This document shows, in pieces, positions 46,996-58,490 of a stretch of DNA of 64,000 nt. Position 1 is the first letter of the stretch; every line of letters starts with the position of its first letter. The notes under the pieces are model-generated. The model worked only from the letters and a program-made list of their open reading frames with translations, was not told where the DNA came from and made no database searches. The position numbers and the translations under genes were made by a program. Source of the DNA: Tricholoma matsutake (lineage: Eukaryota > Basidiomycota > Agaricomycetes > Agaricales > Tricholomataceae); the NCBI GenBank assembly GCA_026075535.2, contig AP026540.1:1054001-1118000 (forward strand). Direction: 5' to 3'.

Positions 46996-48837
46996 ATGCC
47001 TGGCCCTGGATATTGGAAGAAGTCCTCGAAAAAGCGAACTACCACTCCTGATGCAGCTGTCGTGTCACCTACAAATGACACTGCAAGCACAGCATCAGAA
47101 TCAACATCGTCAGCCTGCCACAACTTCCACAGCTTCCTCGAAATGGCAGACTGCAAGAGCATCACCCAATTCTGTGACTGGGCATCTGCCACTAGTGATG
47201 GTGCAAACCTCAGATTACTCTGGAACTGTGAAGTGGAGGAAGGCAAGAAGATGGGAGTAAAGCAAGGGAAGAAAGAAGGTCTAAAGGAAGAAATAGAGAA
47301 AGGAATGAACCTGGGTCAAGAGGAAGAATACTGGCTTGCAAAAAACACATTTGACAACATAATACATGCAGTCAAAACCAAGGAACAGGTGAACGACAGC
47401 CTGCAATGGATGTCAAAGACCACCCAAACTACCCCCAACTCCACTGCAAATGCCATTACACAAACTGCACTCAATGACAAGTTGCTGCCACCACAACTAT
47501 GAAAAAATGCTGGGATGTCAACAGACCCCCCCAACTTGTCTCGAAACACTTCCATCCACATTGTTACCAGCACCCCCTTCCCTGCCAACAGTGCCACGTC
47601 ACCGCTGACAATGTCCGCACAGCCTCAATCAGCACAGCCAACATCGTTGACAATGACAATGATGACCTTTTCCCTGCCTTCAAAACTGCTACCAGCATCT
47701 CACAAATGACAGCACACACTGCCGAGTCGATCCAACCCACCCCTGCAGAGTCCCCAGCCCCTCATCTCACACCCAGAACTGGCAATTGCCACTGCCATGT
47801 CACTACCAACAATGGCAACATTATCTGCTGCAACCACTCTGGAAACAACGACCCGGGTCTCATCTAGCATGCAAACGACTGCTGCCACTCTATGTACTGA
47901 TTGCCAGGTCCTAAACAACATACAACAACGGTCTACAGCACAGCAGACCGAGTCTCACAACAACAAGCAAACATGCTCATCAAAACGAGCTGTCTGCTCT
48001 ATGGAATGGTTCTGCATGCCCCAGGACTCTCAACAATGATCCAGGAGCTGTCCCATGTCACCCTGCTCCCCCCAACTCGTTCCCCAGACCCCCGTTCGCT
48101 CCGAAACACCCAGTGTGACTGCCACATCATCATCAATGTGTTTGTCAACAACAACCAGATCCCCTGTTCTGCCCAACTCAGAACCACCACCAACAGCTCC
48201 AGAACGATGATGTGCATAGCCAGAACCAGCAAAACACCCCTGAAATGTGTCCCAAAGCCTTAGCTTGCCCCTGAACCCCCAGTCACAAACTGTTTTGCTG
48301 CTGCCCACATCATACACCCCTGCCACCTCATTAACAATGCCACCAACAACTGCTGACAGGCCCTGTTCACCGTCTGTAGTCCCATTTCTGCTTGCACATC
48401 CCTGCTCACCCTTCCTTGTCCATAAACAAACTGTTTTGCCACCTCCTGCATGTTTTGACTGGGCTGACAATGCCGCATCATTGCCTACTGCTTCAAGTAC
48501 CCAGCTGCAAGAAATCTTGGGCCTGAAGATAGGCTGTCCACAGCCATTTGGGACACTACAATGATGGACAAGACAGCAATGGGCGCCCCCACAATTTTTT
48601 TTGTCTCAAAATGTTTTTCATGTAGCCCTGCCCCTGCCATCTCCCACTGCATCTCCACAAACTATTACTCAATGACATCCCGCTGGTATAGGACCAGGAA
48701 GACCTGTTGTCACCATTCCTGTTGGAGTAGCACCTGTACCTGCTGCTCCCATTCCGAAACTTGACTGGGATCAAGACCCCTGACTTGCTGACTTGAGTAG
48801 GGCCCTTTGGGCACTGGGATGGGCACCCCCCTGTTGA
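46996..48837 (+). pseudogene. degenerate gene of an agaricomycete family of unknown function
   Basis: It opens MPGPGYWKKSSKKRTTTPDA and carries the block FHSFLEMADCKSITQFCDWA, then GANLRLLWNCEVEEGKKMGV and a Lys/Glu-rich helix. The middle is Thr/Pro/Asn-rich and broken by frameshifts and stops (first stop 47500-47502). The C-terminus still reads FDWADNAASLP, PFGTLQ and IPKLDWDQDP*LADLSRALW, ALGWAPPC. I recognise this pattern (MADCKSITQFCDWA at the start, LDWxxDPRLxDLSRALRALGW at the end) as a repeated hypothetical protein family of agaricomycete genomes, function unknown to me. The TGA in DP*L replaces Arg. Direct repeats of about 122 bp flank it. Confidence 0.7.
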
Positions 48838-49008
48838 GTTATGTTTTTTATTTTATTTTTTATATCAACCATAGATTTTTTCTTTTTTGAGCTACAAAAT
48901 TTTAGATTTTAGATCATTCTTATTTTCCTTTTTTGCATGGTTCCTTCTTTTTTTCTGGTTGTTTTTCTTCTGGGCAACAAGGACATCACCATTTGGGACA
49001 TGGGTGGA

Positions 49009-49131
49009 TGGAGTGATGTGAGGCACCACTCCAGGTGATCACATGACCTTGTTGATAGAACTGTAGCTAGTCACATGTTAGAAGTTCATCTTGTTATACC
49101 ATCCCACTTGCGCATTCTGGGAAGGAGACCT
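49009..49131 (+). repeat. 122-bp direct repeat, right copy
   Basis: Starts TGGAGTGATG; similar to 46685-46806, then diverges after GGAGACCT. Confidence 0.85.
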
Positions 49132-52100
49132 CCAGTGTCTCCAGTGTGCAACACTGCTCAAAGTTATGGACACATAAGCACAGGGAGGCACAGCTCACTG
49201 TACTTGTGTAGCTGAAGCCAAGTCTGTTCTGCCCTTGTAGGTTGCCATGCAGCTTGCTCACTCCACATGCATATTGTGCTCTACTTGCATGGTTGTCTTT
49301 AATCAGCTCATAGATTTGGCCCTCATCTGCCTTACCCTACTTCTGTCTCTCACATGTCTCGGATTGTAACATTAACATGTTTCTCTCTATGTTGCATAGC
49401 TTGCACATAAGATGTTAACCATGCACCTCCCTGCATTTCTCTCTCCTCCACTCTTGCTTCCACACTTAAAAGAATGCCCATACAACATTTCAATGGCAAG
49501 ACTTGAAAAGATTCATGGGCTTACAAGTGCTGAGGGACAAGGAGTTAATGTATGGGAGGAAGGGCAGAAAAAGGCAATAGCACACAGGCTGAGGTTGGAG
49601 GTTTGAAGTGTTAGTCTGGACCATTGAATGGGCACATTCATGATGTATTCCCTAATAACCATGAATTTGAGAGTGGATCTAGGCTAGGTGGCAGCTTGGG
49701 TGGAAATTTGGGTCTGCAAGGCACCAAGTCATCTCCAAATTTTCTGTTCTGGAGCAGCTCCACATTTGCATTCCAGACCAGGAAAGCTGTTATGAACTGA
49801 CAGATGGGCAGAGAATCTTGTGAACAGATAGAGATCAGAGCTTCATGAGTGCAAATTAAATCATATGGAAAAGTGCTGACTTGTTTCTGCAAGTGTGAGA
49901 ACATGTGAGGTGAGCACAGAACATGCAGGAGAGAGCATGGGAACATGTGCAGAAGAGTGGAGCTAACACAGTAAAGTGTTGCAATGCAAAGCAAGAGTTG
50001 TGCAGAAGAGAGAGAGCAAAATAGTGCAGACACATGATGAATACAGAGGTGCTCATGGAGGAAACTAGGATGAGCATAAGCCTTCTCATCCAAGAGGGGA
50101 ACATACACAGCTCCAAGGAACTGGGGAACAGATGGGCTTTTGGCTTCAACCATGCTGAGCAAGCTGATTCTGTGACAAGCCCAGATTTTGGAGATGGAGT
50201 AAAGGAGATGAGAGCGAAGGAGAGAATGAGACAGAGAACAACAATGAGTGTATTTTAGTGTCATGCATGGATAAGCATGGACAGATACAGACAACAGAGA
50301 CAAGTACAAAAGTACAAGCAGTAATGAAGTTGTCATAAATGGAGCAAATTGAAGTTGATAACAAAGTTCAGAACAGGAGTGGAAAACTATGCTACTTAAG
50401 AGTGAGAGAAGTGAGGGAGGTGCAGAGTACCACAATGACATAATATGGGTACAAACATAACAAAAATAGTACAAACATAACAAAAATAGTACAAACATAA
50501 CAAAAATAGTACAAACATAACAAAAATAGTACAAACATAACAAAAATAGTACAAACATAACAAAAATAGTACAAACATAACAAAAATAGTAGTGAGCATA
50601 TTTTAAATGAACAAATGAAATGAACTACAATTATGGACATGAAACATAGTTGATAGCAGATAGCATATAGCACAAGTGTGGAAAGAGCTGTGAGGTGCAG
50701 AGAAGGCAAGATGGATCAGTGACCAAGGTAGCTACATAGTTGTGCATTGGGAATAGCACTTGCAGGACAAATGTGTGTACAAAAGCACAACAAGAGTGTT
50801 TTGCAGGACCTCACTTGACAATGCTTGACTACAGAACATTGTGGAGATATCACATAGAATGAAACTTTGTCTGCAGAGATACAAAATTGCTTGAAACATG
50901 TGCAAAAGCATAACAAGGGCTAAGTGCTAGCTGGAATAACTTGTAACTTGCTTGTAGTGTGCTGTGGGGGTAGTATGAATAGTCACACATGTGACAGATA
51001 TCGTGGGGAACATTAGGGAAAATATGTGACAGTGGGGGGACAATTATGGGTTATATAACAAAAGCAGTACAATTGAATGCTGATTGTAGAAGTGAACTCT
51101 CACTTTGAGATTGGACCATCAGCTGATTGATGGTAGGTGGGGATGTTTGTCCTGAAACTGGAGGTTTGCCTACTCAAAGATGCCACTCCAAGGTTTCTCT
51201 GAGAGCATGCTCACATCCAGGAATAGCTTTATGGGAAACATAACAGATGTTAGGTGAGTGCAGAGCTAGCAGAACTAAACAGTTTTGGCTTCAACTACTT
51301 TCCTAATAGAGTTGCACCCCTACTCACTTTTTCAAGGTAACTGTAATTTTGGGAAAACAGATAAGAGTGCTCCAGGTGGATGTGAGTAGAGCACACACAC
51401 ATGGAAGCAAGAGCAAGGAGAGAGAGAGAGAGAATAGTAATGCAGCAAGATGCACAGGTAACTTCTTGCATGTGAGCTACATGAGGCAGAGAGAGTTTGC
51501 AGGATTAAACAGACAGAGTTGAGGGTGGTAGAAATTCAATTAACAAGTGAAGTATACTACAGAGTGGCAAGTAGTTTAAGTACTACACTAGAATTTGCAA
51601 TAAACCTTGGAGAAGAGATGTGGACTCAATCTATGAGTACTAAAATAAGAGCGGAACAATGGAAGGAAGAGTGATAAACTAATAGCATGAGTATGAACAG
51701 TACAAGTATAGCACAGATGCACATGGCACATGGAGACAGGCACAGGTACCTCAGAGGAGATAGCACTTGCAGTGGTCATGAGATTGTAGCTATTACAAGA
51801 AGGAGTTCTGTGGGTGAGTGAGCAAGGCATGTGCATGCAAAGCATACACAGCACACTGAGGGAGAGTAGCACAGAGACTGAGGGATGCACAGGAAAGAAC
51901 ACACATTGAATGTAGTATGCTACAGTGACACACTAGGGTCACATGGGTGCACACTTGAATCACACGAGCAAGAAGCATAACCTAGTACTTGGTGCCTACA
52001 TTTCCAGGTAGTTGGTGGGTGTTATGGCAGAAAATGATGGGACATAGCACCATTTCTCATGGGGGTAGACCAGACAGTTTTGCCCAGGCTCAATTTAAAT

Positions 52101-52590
52101 AACACTTATCTTGCATAAACTTGGAAGAAATAATCAAGGAGGTGAGGAAAGCTCAATGTGGGCACAGTAAAGGTGAAGGGAGAGGTGATGTAAATGCTAA
52201 GCCAGACAAACCTTGTGGATGAAACCTTTAATTGGCACAAGATTATCAGAGCCATCAGAAATATATTATATCCTGTGTGCCAGATGTGGAAGCAGGTCAG
52301 TGTCTACAGCAAGTCTACAGTCTCTACCAGGGTTTCCAGAGTTGGCTGATGGCCTGTTACCAGCCCCTCTCATAAATGCTTTCTTCTGTATACATTACTA
52401 GCTCAATAGCTGACCAATTCCATGAATATCACAGGATAATTAATACCATCCAATACAAATGCCTTGCACAATGATCTCTCAGTCCCTTCAGCTGGTGGCT
52501 TCCCACCAACTTGTTGGTTCACTTTGCATCACTTAGCAACTTTGAAGTTGTCTCTGGGTATAGTTTAGGGAATAGAGAAAGAACACAGAC
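49132..52590. other. about 3.4 kb without recognisable genes
   Basis: Low-complexity CA/TG- and GA-rich sequence with many CACATG words. The frame on the minus strand from 50558 to 49638 is open for 306 codons, but its start is the 20-bp repeat and its composition (Leu/Ser/Cys/His) resembles no protein. Apart from the tandem repeat at 50450-50590 and a GA microsatellite at about 51418-51433, I see nothing. Confidence 0.5.
50450..50590. repeat. 20-bp tandem repeat, seven near-perfect copies
   Basis: Unit ACAAACATAACAAAAATAGT repeated head to tail. The copies are almost identical, suggesting recent expansion. Confidence 0.95.
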
Positions 52591-52602
52591 TACATCAGCA
52601 GA

Positions 52603-52935
52603 ATGGAAAATTATATTTGTGGTTTCCGCTGGTTTCCACTGGTTTTCAGGTTTTCAGAAACTTGGAAACCAGAAACCAGGAAACTGTATGATAGACCACT
52701 GAAACATCAACTACAACATGAGGACGACTTATTCAGGGTAATCAGCAATGTAGGGACCAAGGCTGAATATGGTGCAGCAGAAATGCCCATCGGGACACCT
52801 GACGATCTTCGGCTTCTCCATGTATGGCTTAAGTGGGCTGAAGACAATCTCCAAACAACAATGATAGAGTTGACAACAAAACTTCTGGAATTCCACCTTT
52901 TTTCATTGGTGTTTGCTCGCTACAAAAAAAACTGA
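52603..52935 (+). pseudogene. unrecognised reading frame or fragment
   Basis: It encodes QLQHEDDLFRVISNVGTKAE, AEMPIGTPDDLRLLHVWLKW, AEDNLQTTMIELTTKLLEF before ending in a lysine run. The middle looks protein-like (balanced charge, amphipathic helix) but I cannot name the family. It may be part of an older gene next to the Plavaka remnant. The start is not certain. Confidence 0.3.
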
Positions 52936-52949
52936 TGGGTTATGTAAGA

Positions 52950-53980
52950 TAGATATCAAAAAAGGCAGCACATACTTTTCAGTATTGGTAGAAAGGCGAT
53001 GGGCAATACAGCATTTCCATGTCCACGGCGAGCAGTATTTGATATGTTCCCAGGCGAGGCATATACTGGATGGTATTCCTGATGTCCTGTTGCAACAGAG
53101 ACAGTTGTCTTGTTGCTGCCTGCTACTATGGCTACTAGCATCGCACCATAAGTTGATACATTAGTGGCAATCATGGTCTAAACATGTTATATCAATAAAT
53201 GTTGCTCATCCTTAAAGAAAACCATACTGCTTCACAATTTGCCCAGTATCCTGACATCAGATTTGAGAAAACACGATGCCCTGCATGATTGTACTCCTCA
53301 TATGGCATTGTCTCAAACTGTCTATTGAATTCCATGGTGCCTAGTTGCTGTTTGAGGCTGACAAGGACATCTCGAGCATTGAGTTCATAGGTCTCCCCCA
53401 TCCATCGAGGTGGTGTTTGTGGTTTCAGTCCTCTATAGCAAAACTTGAAGGTCTTTCAACTAACACCTCCTGCCTTTATGGAGTCAAGAGTCTCATAAAG
53501 GTCCTGAGCACTCCTCCATGGTACATGGTCAGTTTCCCCATATTCAGTTTCATGTTTGATGACAGTAGTATGCCAAATGTCAAGACCTTCATGAATTTCA
53601 TCTGCCGATGACTGAAGCCGCACATAATGATATTGAGCCCAGTCAAATGCTAGCCTATCAGGGAAGGGAGCCCATGGATTCTTGGGAGTTGTGTCAGGTA
53701 GTTGGACAGGTTCAGGATTGGGTACAGGCTCGGTGAGGAAAGAGCCATCAGGGGTGGATGGCTTCGCTAGATGAATGTAAGATAGAGGAATCTTATGCAT
53801 TCAAGGACTACCTGTGAGATACTGATGGCGAATCTGTTTGTGCTGGGAGGCTTATTTGGGTGGTGAAATGTTGGGATGCATTGATTTCTTATGGTGAGTG
53901 AGGCTGCTGTTCAAAAGACACTTGCATCCCCAGATTGTGCAGGAATAAGAGATTATTTTGGGGATTGGAGGTTGAGGCAT
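52950..53980 (-). pseudogene. second Plavaka-type transposase remnant, N-terminal part
   Basis: The ATG at 53980 reads MPQPPIPKIISYSCTIWGCK with a C2H2-like finger (CTIWGCKC...HHKKSMH). A TGA follows in SPPK*ASQHK. Then PKNPWAPFPDRLAFDWAQYH, YVRLQSSADEIHEGLDIWHT, TDHVPWRSAQDLYETLDSIK, ETYELNARDVLVSLKQQLGT, YEEYNHAGHRVFSNLMSGYW, AGSNKTTVSVATGHQEYHPV and SNTARRGHGNAVLPIAFLPI. The order matches the first half of Plavaka transposases; the catalytic second half is missing. Short introns and frameshifts interrupt it. It is a different subfamily from 21135-23490. Confidence 0.85.
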
Positions 53981-55770
53981 CTTGTCAAACTGAAATGCTA
54001 GAAGTTGGTGGTTGGTGGGAAGCTGAACATCAGAATTGCAAGGAATTTTCTAGGACTGAATTGAACAGCACGTGAAGTTTAAATCAACTTGCTTATATTT
54101 TGGGGGTGTTCCCCAGTGCCACATCAACTCATTATCCATTCAGTGTTACATCCTAAACATCTCTCCCTCGTCATGCCTATGATGCGGTCCAACACTAATC
54201 CCAGGTCCCATACCAAGCCAAATGCCAAACTTGTGGATCTTCCTAGGATGCAACATGGTCAGATGAAAGTCCAGACTGAACAATTGGACTCCAACATACC
54301 AATGAACAATCTACCTGACCAAGATGGACCCAAACAGCAAAAGCCAAGAACAGGAGGCCAACCATGGGCCAATGTTGCAGTGCCAGATCACAGCTTGGTC
54401 AATGATGAGGACGTTTCCTTGCCTGACAAAACCAGGACACCCAAACATGTTCAGAAAGCTGAAACAACTGTGAAAGGGCCAAGTGACGATCCAGCTCTGA
54501 AGTGAGCTAAAGGTGAAGTGGATGAGGTTTCCCAGCCATCCATGAAAGGGAAGGCCCAGCATGGACAGAAGCAAACAGGGGTGGTCAATGCCAGGGATCC
54601 ACTACCTGACTGCCCAGGCAGAAATGTCCATCCCACCAAACCAACAACCACCTGCCGCACATCCCAGGAAGTTGCAGCTGAGTGGAAAGCCAAGAAACGA
54701 GCTATGGAAGAGAAGATACACGAGGGGGAAAAGGCAAAAGAGTTCTTAGCACTGATGAACATAAATGAAGACCTTAACAATGAGGAACTACTCACTGAAA
54801 ACCCACAACACTTATCCACAGCAATTTGCAAGCATGGAAGAGCATGTCTTGATGATAGTGATGATGAGGGAGAGGAATTCAACTTTGACACTGTCAAAGA
54901 TGGGGTATATTCACATGATTTGACAGTCAAGCCTGAAAAGGTGAAAGGGAAGGCAGTAAGTGGTCAAATGCATGCTTCTGTTGTGGACTGACTAACCTCG
55001 TTGCTTCAAGGTCAAGAAATCAAAGAAGGCAGCAAAAGGAGACCTGCGCAGTGACATAAAGATGAAGGAGATCAGACTACGTAGCCAGGAAGATGTGATC
55101 AACAATGTGAACAAGGGAGTGAATGTGAGGTAGGTTAATCACATGTTACACAAGTGACAAAATATCTGCACCTTATCTGAGTCCACGCAGATTTACCACT
55201 TTTGATTCAGCACCCAAAAAATATCAAAATGCTGGTCTGCGAAAAGATCTGAATCCAAAGAGGGCCCCTGAAGATATCGACCCTTTTCAAAGCGGCAGCC
55301 TTGATGATGAGGATATTATCTTGGTCCAACCTTCATTCCCATGTACCAATAATGTGGCTGCTGTCCATTCAAAACACTCAGATCTTGCATTCCCTGCAGA
55401 CCTTCAACATGATCATTCATGCAAAAACAAGGTGTGTACACTCCTTCTGAACACTCCCTTAATCTTAGGTCTCATCCATAACAGCTCATTGAGGTAGGGG
55501 CTGAGAGCGACCCCGATCTCCCAGTAAAGGTGAGGAGACTCCTTCAACTTCCAAAGAGTAACAGCATATTGATCTTACTATGTATGCAGAACTCTAAAAT
55601 CCAGAAGGCCACAAAGCTGCAGCATGCAAAGAAAGTTCTGAAGGCTGATGCAGACCTTGGAGGTGAGGATCGCCTAAACGCCGCAGAATTCATTCACGAT
55701 CTGCGTTGGGCAAAAGTGTTCATCCCAACAATCACCCATGCCCTCTATATATTGCAGGAGCCCTTCCCAC

Positions 55771-55864
55771 ATAGGTAAGCTACAGTGTATTGAATGATAT
55801 GGTCTATCGAACACATACAATGTATTGAATGATATGGGTTCAATGGATGCTGTTGAACACTCTC
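55771..55864 (+). repeat. left terminal inverted repeat
   Basis: Matches the reverse complement of 60721-60812 with scattered, mainly transition, differences. Confidence 0.92.
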
Positions 55865-55964
55865 TATATATATATATACATACTGTAGTATCAAATAAAT
55901 GCACTATTACAATCCTTGCTGTCTTATACACTACATATGTGTAATGAATGTAATATATAGCTCA

Positions 55965-58290
55965 GTGACCTATGCATTGGACACAATTGGCAGCGGCACT
56001 GGCAATGGCATGGGGCATTACCATTGGGCATCACCATTGGGAATCAGGATGGGGAGTTGGCATTCATTTGTTAGACCTATGTCATATGGAGACCTACAAA
56101 ATAAAATTGGTGCCGAGTGGTGCTCTGTGGCCTGGTGGGTGTGGCTGATGGCAGCCAATGCCGAAGGTATTACAGCATCATGTAGAATAAATTTAAGTGA
56201 TAATTAATTTGTTGTAGTATGCAGACCTACAAATTGAGGTCGGTGCTGAGTGCTGCTCGGCAACCCGGTGACTCTGCCGTTGCTGATGCCGATGCACCCA
56301 AAAAGAATTTCTGATGCCGATGCCTCGTTTATGCAATAATTAGTTTGTTCAATGTAGTATGCAGACCTACAAAATGAGGTTGGCGCCAAGTGGTGCTCAG
56401 CACCCCAGTGGCTGTGCCCAATGCCAATGCTAATGCCAATGCCGATGCCACCGAAAAAAAATCCTGATGCCATACAGTGAGATGTATGATAAACTCAGTA
56501 AATGCCATGTGTATGTGATAATTAATTTGTTGTAGTATGAAGATTTGTAAAATGAGGTCGGTGCCGAGTGCTGCTCGGCAACCTGGTGGCTGTGCCAATG
56601 CCAATGCCGCTGCCATCTCAAAAAAATCTTGATGCCAAAGGTTGTACAGTGTCATGTATGATATACTCAGTAAATGCCCTGTTTATGCGACGATTAATTT
56701 GTTGTAGTATGAAGATTTATAAAATGAGGTCAGGGCCGAGTGCTGCTCGGCAACCTGGTGGCTGTGCCAATGCCAATGCCAATGCCAATGCCACTGCCAT
56801 CTTAAAAAAATCTCGAGGCTGAAGGTTGTACAGTGTCACGTATGATATACTCAGTAAATGCCCTGTTTATGTGATAATTAATTTGTTGTATGAAGATTTA
56901 CAAAATGAGGTCGGTGCCAAGTGCTGCTCAGCAACCCAGTGGCTGTGGCCAATGCCAATGCTGATGCTGATGCCGCTGCCATCTCAAAAAAATCCCCAGG
57001 CCACAAGGTTGTACAGTGTCACGTATGATATACTCAGTACATGCCCTGTTTATGTGATAATTAATTTGTTGTAGTATGAAGATTTTTAAAATGAGGTCGG
57101 TGCCGAGTGCTGCTTGGCAACCTGGTGGCTGTGGCTGATGCCGATGCCGATGCCGCTCCCATCTCAAAAAAATCTCGAGGCTGAAGGTTGTACAGTGTCA
57201 CGTATGATATACTCAGTAAATGCCCTGTTTATGTGATAATCAATTTGTTGTAGTATGAAGATTTATAAAATGAGGTCGGTGCCGAGTGCTGCTCGGCAAC
57301 CCGGTGGCTGTGCCGATGCCGATGCCGATGCCATCTCAAAAAAATCTTGATGCCAAAGGTTTTACAGTGATATGTATGATATACTCAGTAAATGCCCTGT
57401 TTATGTGATAATTAATTTGTTGTAGTATGAAGATTTACAAAATGAGGTTGGTGCCAAGTGCTGCTCAGCAACCCAGTGGCTGTGGCCAATGCCAATGCCA
57501 ATGCCAATGCCAATGCCAATGCCAATGCCAATGCCAATGCCAATGCCAATGCCAATGCCGCTGCTGTCTCAAAAAAATCCCCAGGCCAAAGGTTGTACAG
57601 TGTCACGTATGATATACTCAGTACATGCCCTGTTTATGTGATAATTAATTTGTTGTAGTATGAAGACTTACAAAATGTGGTTGGTGCTGAGTGTTGCTCA
57701 GCACCCCACTGGCTGTGGCCGATGCTGATACCGATGCCACCAAATAAAAAATCCCAATGCCATACAGTGACATGCAGTATATGCCCTGTTTATGCGATAA
57801 TTAATTTGTTGTAGTATGCAGTCCTACAAAATGAGGTTGGTGCTGAGTGGTACCCAGCACTCTGGTGGCTGTGGCCGATGGCGATGCCAATGCCACCAAA
57901 AAAAACATCCTGATGCCGTACAGTGACATGCATGATAAACTCAGTAGATGCCCTGTTTATGCAATAATTAATTTGTTGTAGTATGAAGATGTACAAAATG
58001 AGGTCGTTGCTGAGTAACCCAGTGGCTGTGGCCGATGCCACCTAAAAACAATCCTGATGCGAACAGTTGTACAGTGTCACATATGATCAACTCAGTAAAG
58101 GCGTCATTTAAGTGATAATTAATTTGTTGTAGTATGCAGACCTAGACAATGAGCTCAGTGCCGAGGGCTACTTGGCCCCCCTGTTGCTGTGGCCGATGCT
58201 ACCAAAAAAAAATTCCCAATGCTGTACAGTGACATGTATGAGAAACTCAGTAAATGCTTTCGTTTATGCAATGATCTCTATCCACAATAA
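55965..58290 (+). repeat. left array, about 12 units of 150-230 bp
   Basis: Each unit has TTTGTTGTAGTATGAAGA, then AAATGAGGTCGGTGCC, the small hairpin GCCGAGTGCTGCTCGGC, GGTGGCTGTG, a variable run of GCCAAT/GCCGAT hexamers, CTCAAAAAAATC, TTGTACAGTGTCA and CAGTAAATGCCCTGTTTATG. Unit boundaries fall near 56210, 56350, 56530, 56698, 56885, 57068, 57249, 57418, 57650, 57810, 57975 and 58125. Length differences come mostly from the hexamer run. Confidence 0.92.
57484..57561 (+). repeat. hexanucleotide run (GCCAAT)n, about 12 copies
   Basis: The longest hexamer expansion in the left array. It creates an open Ala-Asn repeat frame that I do not regard as a gene. Confidence 0.95.
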
Positions 58291-58490
58291 TTGTGTACTA
58301 ACCCTCAACTCCATCCCCTCCATTGCCATGCCCATCTGTCGAGGTTAGTCAACCTCCAGACTTGGATGTAATTTCCTCCAACATCATATCTCATTATGCA
58401 GGTCTGCATACTACAAATGTAAATGAGGCTTTGACTCCACTGAATAAATCATACACCACACTGTGCACCTTGCAGCATTGAGAGGTTTTC
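58291..58490. other. spacer between the two arms of the foldback element
   Basis: About 200 bp of unique sequence (with GTCGAGGTTAGTC and a CATACTACAAATG fragment resembling a unit edge). No gene. Confidence 0.6.

Noticed and set aside
49638..50558. 306-codon open frame on the minus strand
   Set aside because: Begins in the 20-bp repeat, skewed Leu/Ser/Cys/His content, no domain, no promoter context; consistent with chance openness in low-complexity DNA.
50450..50590. CRISPR-like regular repeats
   Set aside because: No spacers between units and a eukaryotic context; the foldback arrays likewise lack unique spacers.
57412..57658. Ala-Asn and Gln-Cys repeat frames in the foldback element
   Set aside because: Translations of the hexamer run in noncoding satellite units.
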